In this document: positions 1 through 5,241 of the stretch, piece by piece
Layout: each line of letters starts with the position of its first letter
How positions within the stretch are numbered: the first letter of the stretch is position 1
Assembly: GCA_009691925.1 (NCBI GenBank)
Contig: SIAG01000215.1
Coordinates: 1 to 7,058 of the forward strand
Reading direction: 5' to 3'
DNA length: 7,058 nt
DNA from: Planctomycetaceae bacterium
GTDB taxonomy: Bacteria > Planctomycetota > Planctomycetia > Pirellulales > UBA1268
Position numbers and translations under genes: made by a program
The notes under the pieces: generated by a model
What the model was told of the DNA's origin: nothing
The model's database searches: none
What the model saw: only the letters and a program-made list of their open reading frames with translations

Positions 1-2197
1 CCTCCGATTCCAGCCGGATCGGTTCCCGCCGCCACCAGGTGCGGTTGTCGGGATCGAGGCGCACCCCAGCGGCATTCCCGGCGGTCGTCGATTGGAGTCG
101 ATAGGCGGCCGAGGTCACGATCAGCCGGTGGAGCCGCTTCATGCTCCAGGGATGGTGGTGCGGGCCAGGCACCGAGCTCTCCACCAATTCACTCGCCAGC
201 CAGTCGAGAAGCGCAGGGTGATCGGGAGGGGTGCCCTTGCGGCCGAAGTCGAACACCGTCGGCACCAGCGCCCTCCCCATGTGGCGGGCCCAGAGATGAT
301 TGGCAGCCACGCGCGCGGTGAGGGGATTGCCCGCGGCGGTGATCCAGGCGGCGAGCGCCGAACGGCGACCGGTGCTCGTCGTCGCGAAGGGGATCGCCGG
401 ATCGTCGGCGCTCGAATTGCGAAACCGGGTCGGTGTCCAGCGGGCGCCAACGAGGGGGGTGAACGCCTCCCCCGGCTCGGCCGCCGATGCCTCGGCCTGC
501 TCGAGGGCCGCCCTGGCATCGGCGACAGCCTTCTCGGCAGCGGGCTTCGCCTCGGCCGCCGCGGCAGCAAGCTTCGCTTCCGCTTCGAGAAGCACCGCCT
601 TGGCCCGGGCGGCGACGAGCGTGCGTTCCGCACGAACGGCTTCCCGGGCGGCTGCGGCGGCGGCACGGGCGAGCGTGTCGTCGGTGCCAGTTCCGGCGAG
701 ATCCTCGGCGGCCCATCCGGCGCGCATCGCGGCGCCGCGCCGCTCCACCGCCGCCAGATCGGCCGCGGCGATCGCCACTCCCTGCTCGCTCGCCACCGAG
801 GGGGCGGCATCGCGGGCGGCCCGGGCCGCCTCGAGGCGGCGGCCGGCGGCGGCGGCGTGGGCGTCGATCACCCACGGACGCCTGGCCGGCTGGGACTCTG
901 TCTTCGGCAGGCTCACCGGCCGGACGTCTACGGAAGCGAAATCGAACACGGCGGCGACGCCGGGAAGGATCGGCCGCGACGTGTCGGGCTTTGTGTCCTC
1001 GCCGCGGACGAAAAGAAACGTCGGCACGTCGGGAACACCGTCGAACACGCGCGGGATTCCATCGCGCTCGAGATCGGGCTCGCCCGGAAGGACATCGAGC
1101 CGGGCGTGGAGCGGCTCGAAGAAGGCCCGCATCGCGTAGTAGTCTTCCTGGCGGAGTGGATCGTATTTGTGGTCGTGGCACTTGGCGCAGTTGAGCGAGA
1201 GCCCGAGGAAGCCCTTGGCGACATGCTCGACGGTCTCGTCCATCCAAGGCGTGCGGTTGAAGAGAAACCAGTTGCGGGCGAGGAACCCGGTGGCGCGCAG
1301 CTTGGGGAGATCGTCGGGGGCGATCTCGTCGGCGGCGAGCATCAGCCGCACCATCTCGTCGTAGCCGGTGTCGGCGTTGAGCGATTCGATGATCCAGTCG
1401 CGCCAGTGCCAGATGTGCTTCTGGCTGTTGCGGAGCTGATCCCCCAGGCCCCACCAATCGGCGTAGCGCCACACGTCCATCCAGTGGCGCCCCCAGCGCT
1501 CACCATGGCGGGGATCGGCGAGGAGCCGGTCGACAAGGGTCTCGTACCAATCGGGGGAAGCGTCGGCGAGGATCGCCGCGAGCTCCTCCGGTTGCGGGGG
1601 AAGGCCGACAAGATCGAGATGGAGGCGACGGACGAGAACCTCGCGGGGAGCTTCCGGCTGGGGAGCGATCCCCGCCTGCTCCCGCGCTGCCTCGAGGAAG
1701 GCATCGATCGGATTGCGGACTCGCTTCGTGTCCGCGACCGCCGGCACCGCGGGGCGGACGCGCGGCCGGAAAGCCCAATGCTCGCGCGGGTCGGCCTCCG
1801 GGACCTCGTCAGCCGGCGCCGGGCAGCCGGCGGCGATCCAGGCTTTGAGCGTCTCGATCTGCTCGGGTGAAAGGGGCTCCCCTTCACCTTCTGGCGGCAT
1901 GCGCTCGGCCAGGTCGGCATGGACGATCCGCGCGACAAGCGTTCCGGCCGTCGGGTCGCCTGGGACGACGACGGGGCCAGCATCACCCCCGGCCAGGAGC
2001 CCTGCCACGGTGTCGAGCCGTAGGCCGGCCTGTTGGGCGAGCGCCCCGTGGCAGTTAAAGCAGCGGTCGGCGAACACACCCTTGAGCGACCCGCTCCAGG
2101 TGGCGGCGTCGGCCGCGGCGGCTGGCCGGGAGGGAATGGCGGCGCAGGCGAGGAGCATGGCCAACAGCAGCGTCGGCGCGTGGCGGAGCTTCAGCAT
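1..2197 (-). CDS. PSD1-type planctomycete cytochrome (PSCyt1 + DUF1549 + DUF1553), C-terminus off window
   Basis: The minus-strand frame is open for 732 codons from ATG 2197-2195 to the left edge. The N-terminus is an export signal (MLKLRHAP then a hydrophobic run). Cleavage could be at the AAA-A near residue 29, or the LLAC18 could be a weak lipobox. Residues about 33-120 match the planctomycete cytochrome c module: C46-F-N-C49-H50 binds haem and M100 in RMPPEGEGE is the likely distal ligand. DUF1549 starts at NPIDAF (N162) and contains GERWGRHWMD and a second haem-type motif, C337-A-K-C340-H341 followed by DHKYDPL. An Ala/Glu/Lys-rich, probably coiled-coil stretch spans about 470-576. DUF1553 begins near 610 (NPLTARVAANHLWARHMG) and is cut at RLESE, so perhaps 150-200 residues are missing. 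These families are exported and abundant in planctomycetes, with unknown biochemical function; electron transfer or polysaccharide-linked roles are only proposals. The ribosome site is weak (GGA about 10 nt upstream). Confidence 0.9.
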   Translation of the reverse strand, partial: MLKLRHAPTLLLAMLLACAAIPSRPAAAADAATWSGSLKGVFADRCFNCHGALAQQAGLRLDTVAGLLAGGDAGPVVVPGDPTAGTLVARIVHADLAERMPPEGEGEPLSPEQIETLKAWIAAGCPAPADEVPEADPREHWAFRPRVRPAVPAVADTKRVRNPIDAFLEAAREQAGIAPQPEAPREVLVRRLHLDLVGLPPQPEELAAILADASPDWYETLVDRLLADPRHGERWGRHWMDVWRYADWWGLGDQLRNSQKHIWHWRDWIIESLNADTGYDEMVRLMLAADEIAPDDLPKLRATGFLARNWFLFNRTPWMDETVEHVAKGFLGLSLNCAKCHDHKYDPLRQEDYYAMRAFFEPLHARLDVLPGEPDLERDGIPRVFDGVPDVPTFLFVRGEDTKPDTSRPILPGVAAVFDFASVDVRPVSLPKTESQPARRPWVIDAHAAAAGRRLEAARAARDAAPSVASEQGVAIAAADLAAVERRGAAMRAGWAAEDLAGTGTDDTLARAAAAAAREAVRAERTLVAARAKAVLLEAEAKLAAAAAEAKPAAEKAVADARAALEQAEASAAEPGEAFTPLVGARWTPTRFRNSSADDPAIPFATTSTGRRSALAAWITAAGNPLTARVAANHLWARHMGRALVPTVFDFGRKGTPPDHPALLDWLASELVESSVPGPHHHPWSMKRLHRLIVTSAAYRLQSTTAGNAAGVRLDPDNRTWWRREPIRLESE

Positions 2198-2303
2198 GGC
2201 GGGGGCATCCAGAGAGGCACGACCGGAAGCTCCAGGATACCCTCTGGACGCCCGCCTCGAGATGTCACCGCCGGAGCCGGTTTCGGCAGATTCCGCCTCG
2301 ATC

Positions 2304-2327
2304 GATCATTCAGCCGATCATTCAGCC
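2304..2327. repeat. 12-bp tandem repeat (GATCATTCAGCC) x2
   Basis: Two perfect copies of GATCATTCAGCC lie at 2304-2315 and 2316-2327, followed by a partial third (GATCA, 2328-2332). The array abuts and overlaps the downstream boundary of the 126-bp repeat that starts at 2325. The word GCCGATCA occurs at 2313, 2325 and 2378, and at 3116 and 3169 in the other copy. It may be slippage or a recombination footprint at the junction. Confidence 0.7.
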
Positions 2328-2450
2328 GATCAGTCGTCGGCTCCATCCGCGACGCGGGGGAAGTCGACGTCGATGGTGCCGATCATCATCTCCTCCCAGG
2401 TCTGCTCCCCCCACATGACGTTTTGCGTCGGATCGGGGTTGGCGGGATTG
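2325..2450 (-). repeat. Direct repeat copy A (126 bp), pairs with 3116-3241
   Basis: This stretch matches 3116-3241 at 123 of 126 positions with no gaps, at an offset of 791 bp. The mismatches are at 2376/3167, 2377/3168 and 2445/3236. Similarity stops abruptly on both sides. The repeat covers the last 39 codons, the stop and a few downstream bases of the copper-enzyme gene. Copy A is the displaced or orphan copy. Confidence 0.95.
2330..2449 (-). pseudogene. Orphan 3' fragment of redoxin/cytochrome/copper-monooxygenase-like gene
   Basis: Read on the minus strand this encodes NPANPDPTQNVMWGEQTWEE..., ending ...VADGADD with stop TGA at 2332-2330. It matches the last 39 residues of the intact gene at 3121-5031. 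Two codons differ: Leu to Pro in N(L/P)ANP and Tyr to Thr in MMIG(Y/T)IDV. The frame stays open upstream to an antisense stop at 2717-2719, but that part resembles nothing in the family, and I see no ATG, GTG or TTG start in it before the repeat. The fragment keeps the Met pair (EEMM) that would be a copper ligand but lacks every other domain. It is probably untranslated. Confidence 0.85.
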
Positions 2451-2451
2451 A

Positions 2452-2501
2452 GGGAGACAAAGCATGGTATCTGATGGTTCCATGTGCCGGGTAGGTCTCC
2501 C
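2452..2501. repeat. Nested inverted repeat / potential hairpin ahead of the 166-aa gene
   Basis: An outer 7-bp arm GGGAGAC (2452-2458) pairs with GTCTCCC (2495-2501). Nested within it CATGG (2463-2467) pairs with CCATG (2480-2484) around a 12-nt loop. It begins one base after repeat copy A ends and finishes 21 nt before the Shine-Dalgarno of the 166-aa gene. It could be a leader structure in that gene's mRNA or a recombination-related element. The internal loop is asymmetric and there is no T-run, so I do not call it a terminator. Confidence 0.4.
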
Positions 2502-2522
2502 CCCATCGTGCAACACTTTCTC

Positions 2523-2529
2523 AGGAGGG
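2523..2529 (+). promoter_or_regulatory. Strong Shine-Dalgarno AGGAGGG for the 166-aa gene
   Basis: AGGAGGG sits 7 nt upstream of a GTG codon at 2537. It is the strongest ribosome binding site in the window and decides the GTG start of the downstream gene. Confidence 0.8.
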
Positions 2530-2536
2530 CCTTCTC

Positions 2537-3037
2537 GTGAAGTGCATCACCAATGCAGAATGCGAACGATGGCTCCTTGATCGGGGCGTGCCAGATGCCA
2601 AGGAAGGCCTGATGCTTCGTTTTGGGAGGGCGTCCGCCTTCGCTGTACCGGCCGACTCGGGAAAGCAGACCTATATAGCGAGGGTCATCGCGGAGGCAAT
2701 CACCGACCGTGCCGCCTTACTCTGGATAACCGGGTGGGGAGTGTGGCCTTCATCGGAGAACATGGGGCTGTTCAACCGCGTTCGCGCCTCCTTTGCCGAG
2801 ACCCGCAAACTCCACGAAGCCAACGGCCATCTCTGCGGCAAGGGCGATGGAGAGATCCTGGAATGCCTCCTCGACTGCGCGTTGTATTTCTCCTGGGACG
2901 CCTGGCTTGTCGATGACACAGCGCAGTCGGCCGTATGGATGACCAACGACGAAGTAGTCGTGTTCGGTGAAGAAAACCAATCACATGCCGGGCCGTGGCG
3001 CGGAGTCGCTGCGTCACTCAAACTTCGGCCACTCTGA
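2537..3037 (+). CDS. Hypothetical protein, 166 aa, cargo of the repeat-flanked insert
   Basis: I do not recognise a named family. The gene starts at GTG 2537, 7 nt after AGGAGGG, and stops at TGA 3035-3037. The protein has no signal peptide or membrane segment and is probably cytoplasmic. It is rich in Trp (W12, 63, 67, 70, 120, 123, 134, 154) and has five Cys (3, 9, 100, 110, 114). Conserved-looking cores are FAVPADSGKQT (35-45), LLWITGWGVWPSSENMGLF (61-79), EANGHL (94-99) and ALYFSWDAWLVDD (115-127). The WPSSEN and LYF-WDA signatures seem familiar from small uncharacterised bacterial proteins, but I cannot name a domain. Sampled lines are about 57-60% GC, against up to 78% in a neighbouring gene. 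It opposes both flanking genes and lies between direct repeats, which fits acquired cargo. An immunity-like or regulatory role is possible but unsupported. Confidence 0.85.
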   Translation: MKCITNAECERWLLDRGVPDAKEGLMLRFGRASAFAVPADSGKQTYIARVIAEAITDRAALLWITGWGVWPSSENMGLFNRVRASFAETRKLHEANGHLCGKGDGEILECLLDCALYFSWDAWLVDDTAQSAVWMTNDEVVVFGEENQSHAGPWRGVAASLKLRPL

Positions 3038-3115
3038 TCGAGGCCTCAAGCAAGCGAAGTGCGACCGCATGGTGGCGGCTCAATAGGCGGATTCGTGAAG
3101 GCGCACCCCGTTGTC

Positions 3116-3241
3116 GCCGATCAGTCGTCGGCTCCATCCGCGACGCGGGGGAAGTCGACGTCGATGTAGCCGATCATCATCTCCTCCCAGGTCTGCTCCC
3201 CCCACATGACGTTTTGCGTCGGATCGGGGTTGGCGAGATTG
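3116..3241 (-). repeat. Direct repeat copy B (126 bp), forms the 3' end of the intact copper-enzyme gene
   Basis: This is the partner of 2325-2450. It supplies codons from N598 to the stop of the intact gene (numbered from the GTG at 5031). At the differing codons this copy has Tyr in MMIGYIDV, which fits the usual family pattern, and Leu in NLANPDP. Confidence 0.95.
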
Positions 3242-5031
3242 GCGGAGGAGTTGTCGAACAGGGCGTCGCAGACGATCCGTGAACCGGGCTCGAGTTCGCG
3301 CGACTCCGCGAGCGTGTAATAGCTCTGCCAGCCGAAGTCGAAGGCCGGGACATCGAGGAGGATCTCCGCTTCGCGTCCCGGCTGCTCGAGGGTGTAGCGG
3401 AAGGCCTTGCCGCGCAGATGCATGTGGGGCATGAAGGAGAGGAGGCGCGTCGGCCGCTTGACCGGCACCTGTGATTGCACCGGATGGGCACTCTCCCCCG
3501 CCGGGATCAGGAAGCGGGGATTGGCAATGCCGACGGTCAGCGCCTCGCGCTGCGGCGGCTCCTTGGCGAGGATCAGGCCGACCTTCGAGCGGTCGGTGGT
3601 GGCGAGGCCGTTGGGGGTGTAGTGGATCTGGAAACGGAGCGTGCTGCCGGCAGGGATCCGCTTTGCGGTGCCTTCCGGATAGACGCTCGGCATGTCACCC
3701 GGGGCGTAGCCGCAGAGGTGGCCAAAGCCATCGGGACCACGCCCGCGCCGCTGCCCCGGCGCGTCGACGTAGACAATGATGTGATGGACAACGCCGTGGT
3801 CACCAGGGACGGCCTCGGCCGCCTGCACCCACATGTCTTCGGTGAAGTTCGTCGGCACCGAGACATTCACGTACGGCATCGTCCCCTGGGCAGGGATCGT
3901 TGCCGGCTCGGAGATTTCGAAGACGAGGTCGGGGGTGCCGATCGACCAGCCCTCCGGAAAGGTCCGTGGCGCCGGTTCCACCCCCTCGCCGCGCGGCGCC
4001 CCGTCGGCCACCCACTTGATCAAGGTCGCGCGGTCGGCGGCGGAGAGTCTCCGAACGTTTGCGAAATGGCCATAGCGCGGGTCGGCATGCCAGGGGGGCA
4101 TGCGCCGGTTCTCCACCACCTCACCGAGCATCGCCGAGTGGGCGTAGGCGTCGTCGTACGTGAGGAGCGAAAAGCCGCCGACCTGACCCGGCCGATGGCA
4201 TGATTGGCACTTTGCCTGGAGAATCCCGGCCACGTCGCTCGTCCAGGTGACGGGCCCGGCGAGCGGTGGGGCGGGGTCGTGCTCGTCGAGCCAAGCCGTG
4301 ATCACGGAGCTCGTCGGCCGGACGCGTTCGAGGCCGGCGAGCTTCGACTTCTCCGGCGCCACTTTCGTCAGCCGGCAGCCTTGGACGGGGGTGGCACGGG
4401 GATCGATCTGCTTCGGGTTGCCGTCGAGGACCGCGTCGATCGCATCAACGAGCCAGGTGTGGCGCGGTTCGGCCCGCGAGGCATCGTAGCCGTACTGGTC
4501 GTCGATGGCGCCGCGGTAGCGCATCGTACCGCGGAGATCGACGAGGATCGCCTCGTTCGACCGCTCCGCCATCACCGCGTCGGCGAGCTTGTTGCCCTCG
4601 TCGTGGAGGATCGGGATCTCCACCTGCCGCTCGGTGGCCCAGGCCTTCAATTCCTCCGCCTTCTCGCCCGCCCCCGAGGCCACGCCGAAGAACAGCACCC
4701 CCTTCGCCTCGTAGGCCTTCGCGAGCTCGGCGAGGCGCGGGAGGTATTTGTCGCCGAGGGGGCAGCCGGGAGAGACGAAGACGAGGACCGCGGCCTTCAC
4801 CTGCCGCGTCCCGAGGAGCTGGCCGAAGAGGCGGTTGCCCATGGCGAGCCCGTAGAACCAGGTCTCGTCGCCGGTGACGACGTTCGTGAGGCGGAAGTCG
4901 CCGACCCGCGTGCCGACGAGCCGGTCGACGGCGAGGGCCTCGTCACCGCGCGTCGGCGGGCAACACAGCAGACCGGCTGCCAGCGCGAGGCAGAGCGGGA
5001 ACCAGGAACGGCGAAGGGCGGGGGTGGGCAC
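3121..5031 (-). CDS. Exported redoxin - cytochrome c - copper type II monooxygenase-like fusion protein
   Basis: The gene encodes 636 aa numbered from GTG 5031-5029. An in-frame GTG at 5037 is possible, but GAGAGG (5042-5037) overlaps it and sits 5 nt before the 5031 GTG. A Sec signal (about 1-29) precedes a thioredoxin-fold redoxin domain (about 40-205) with a lone C90 in SPGCPLGDKYLP; the CxxC resolving Cys is absent. Next comes a c-type haem site C275-Q-S-C278-H279 with M311 (RRMPPW) as probable distal ligand. The C-terminal half resembles the PHM / dopamine beta-hydroxylase fold. It has H416-H417 (VVHHI) and H470 (IHYT) as one copper site, and H536-M-H538 (PHMHLRG) with M618 or M619 (EEMMIG) as the other. 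The set is complete, so oxidative activity is plausible, with substrate unknown. The protein is probably periplasmic. The last 39 codons are duplicated downstream. The PSD1 gene follows on the same strand beyond the insert. Confidence 0.9.
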   Translation of the reverse strand: MPTPALRRSWFPLCLALAAGLLCCPPTRGDEALAVDRLVGTRVGDFRLTNVVTGDETWFYGLAMGNRLFGQLLGTRQVKAAVLVFVSPGCPLGDKYLPRLAELAKAYEAKGVLFFGVASGAGEKAEELKAWATERQVEIPILHDEGNKLADAVMAERSNEAILVDLRGTMRYRGAIDDQYGYDASRAEPRHTWLVDAIDAVLDGNPKQIDPRATPVQGCRLTKVAPEKSKLAGLERVRPTSSVITAWLDEHDPAPPLAGPVTWTSDVAGILQAKCQSCHRPGQVGGFSLLTYDDAYAHSAMLGEVVENRRMPPWHADPRYGHFANVRRLSAADRATLIKWVADGAPRGEGVEPAPRTFPEGWSIGTPDLVFEISEPATIPAQGTMPYVNVSVPTNFTEDMWVQAAEAVPGDHGVVHHIIVYVDAPGQRRGRGPDGFGHLCGYAPGDMPSVYPEGTAKRIPAGSTLRFQIHYTPNGLATTDRSKVGLILAKEPPQREALTVGIANPRFLIPAGESAHPVQSQVPVKRPTRLLSFMPHMHLRGKAFRYTLEQPGREAEILLDVPAFDFGWQSYYTLAESRELEPGSRIVCDALFDNSSANLANPDPTQNVMWGEQTWEEMMIGYIDVDFPRVADGADD

Positions 5032-5036
5032 GGGCA

Positions 5037-5042
5037 CCTCTC
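5037..5042 (-). promoter_or_regulatory. Shine-Dalgarno GAGAGG deciding the start of the redoxin/copper gene
   Basis: On the minus strand GAGAGG lies 5 nt before GTG 5031-5029. It overlaps the alternative upstream GTG (5037-5035), which has no usable site of its own, so the shorter start is preferred. Confidence 0.55.
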
Positions 5043-5075
5043 AGCGAAGTGATGGGACAACCGATTCGTGCCATC

Positions 5076-5104
5076 ATAATAGACGCCGGTCAGGATTCGA
5101 TGAA
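5076..5104 (-). promoter_or_regulatory. Candidate sigma70-type promoter for the redoxin/copper gene
   Basis: On the minus strand TATTAT (5081-5076) is a good -10 match, and TTCATC (5104-5099) is a weak -35 at 17-bp spacing. It lies about 45 bp upstream of the GTG start, in an AT-richer patch of the divergent intergenic region. Planctomycete promoter rules are poorly known. Confidence 0.3.
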
Positions 5105-5130
5105 CCGCATGTTTTCGGGGAAAGAGGCGA

Positions 5131-5160
5131 TTCCATCGCCCCCGGCGGCTGGCGTATGAT
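5131..5160 (+). promoter_or_regulatory. Candidate promoter for glnA
   Basis: TATGAT (5155-5160) resembles a -10 hexamer. The -35 (TTCCAT, 5131-5136, 18-bp spacing) is poor. It would give a leader of roughly 75 nt before glnA. I see no recognisable NtrC or sigma54 site. Confidence 0.25.
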
Positions 5161-5174
5161 GGGTCTTCGCGATG

Positions 5175-5241
5175 CCCCGACCGGGGGAGCCCCGATCGGT
5201 CCGATCCACTGCCGTCATCCCGCCCCAGGAACCTCCTCCCC
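5175..5241 (+). promoter_or_regulatory. glnA leader with competing G/C pairings
   Basis: The G-run at 5183-5187 (GGGGGAG to 5189) could pair with CCCC at 5175-5178, with CCCC at 5190-5193 (extended by ACCG 5180-5183 and CGGT 5197-5200), or with CTCCCC at 5236-5241 directly before the glnA ATG. A modest Shine-Dalgarno AGGA (5227-5230) lies 11 nt from the start. This might allow translational control, but in such GC-rich DNA it may be chance. Confidence 0.2.

Noticed and set aside
92..1870. A 592-codon plus-strand open frame opposite the PSD1 gene
   Set aside because: It is antisense to a reading frame with clear haem and DUF motifs. Its protein is Arg/Gly-rich low-complexity with no recognisable domain, as expected from high-GC codon usage.
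2206..2208. Upstream ATG as the start of the PSD1 gene
   Set aside because: It is out of frame with the signal peptide and cytochrome sequence and meets a stop after five codons.
2322..2516. A 64-codon minus-strand frame overlapping repeat copy A
   Set aside because: It is in a different register from the conserved tail and looks like a His/Arg-rich shadow without a ribosome site.
3065..3078. Terminator downstream of the 166-aa gene
   Set aside because: Only a 4-bp CCGC/GCGG stem with a 6-nt loop and no T-run, which is too weak to call.
2451..3115. Integron gene cassette with an attC site
   Set aside because: A single-gene insert suggested it, but no GTTRRRY/RYYYAAC core pair is visible at the ends and the flanking repeats are a gene tail.
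2325..3241. Ordinary transposon insertion with target-site duplication
   Set aside because: A 126-bp imperfect duplication is far longer than known transposon target duplications, and neither a transposase nor terminal inverted repeats is visible.
3475..5052. Two consecutive plus-strand open frames (242 and 282 codons) opposite the copper-enzyme gene
   Set aside because: Both are antisense shadows of a gene with a signal peptide, CxxCH and copper motifs, and neither shows any domain of its own.
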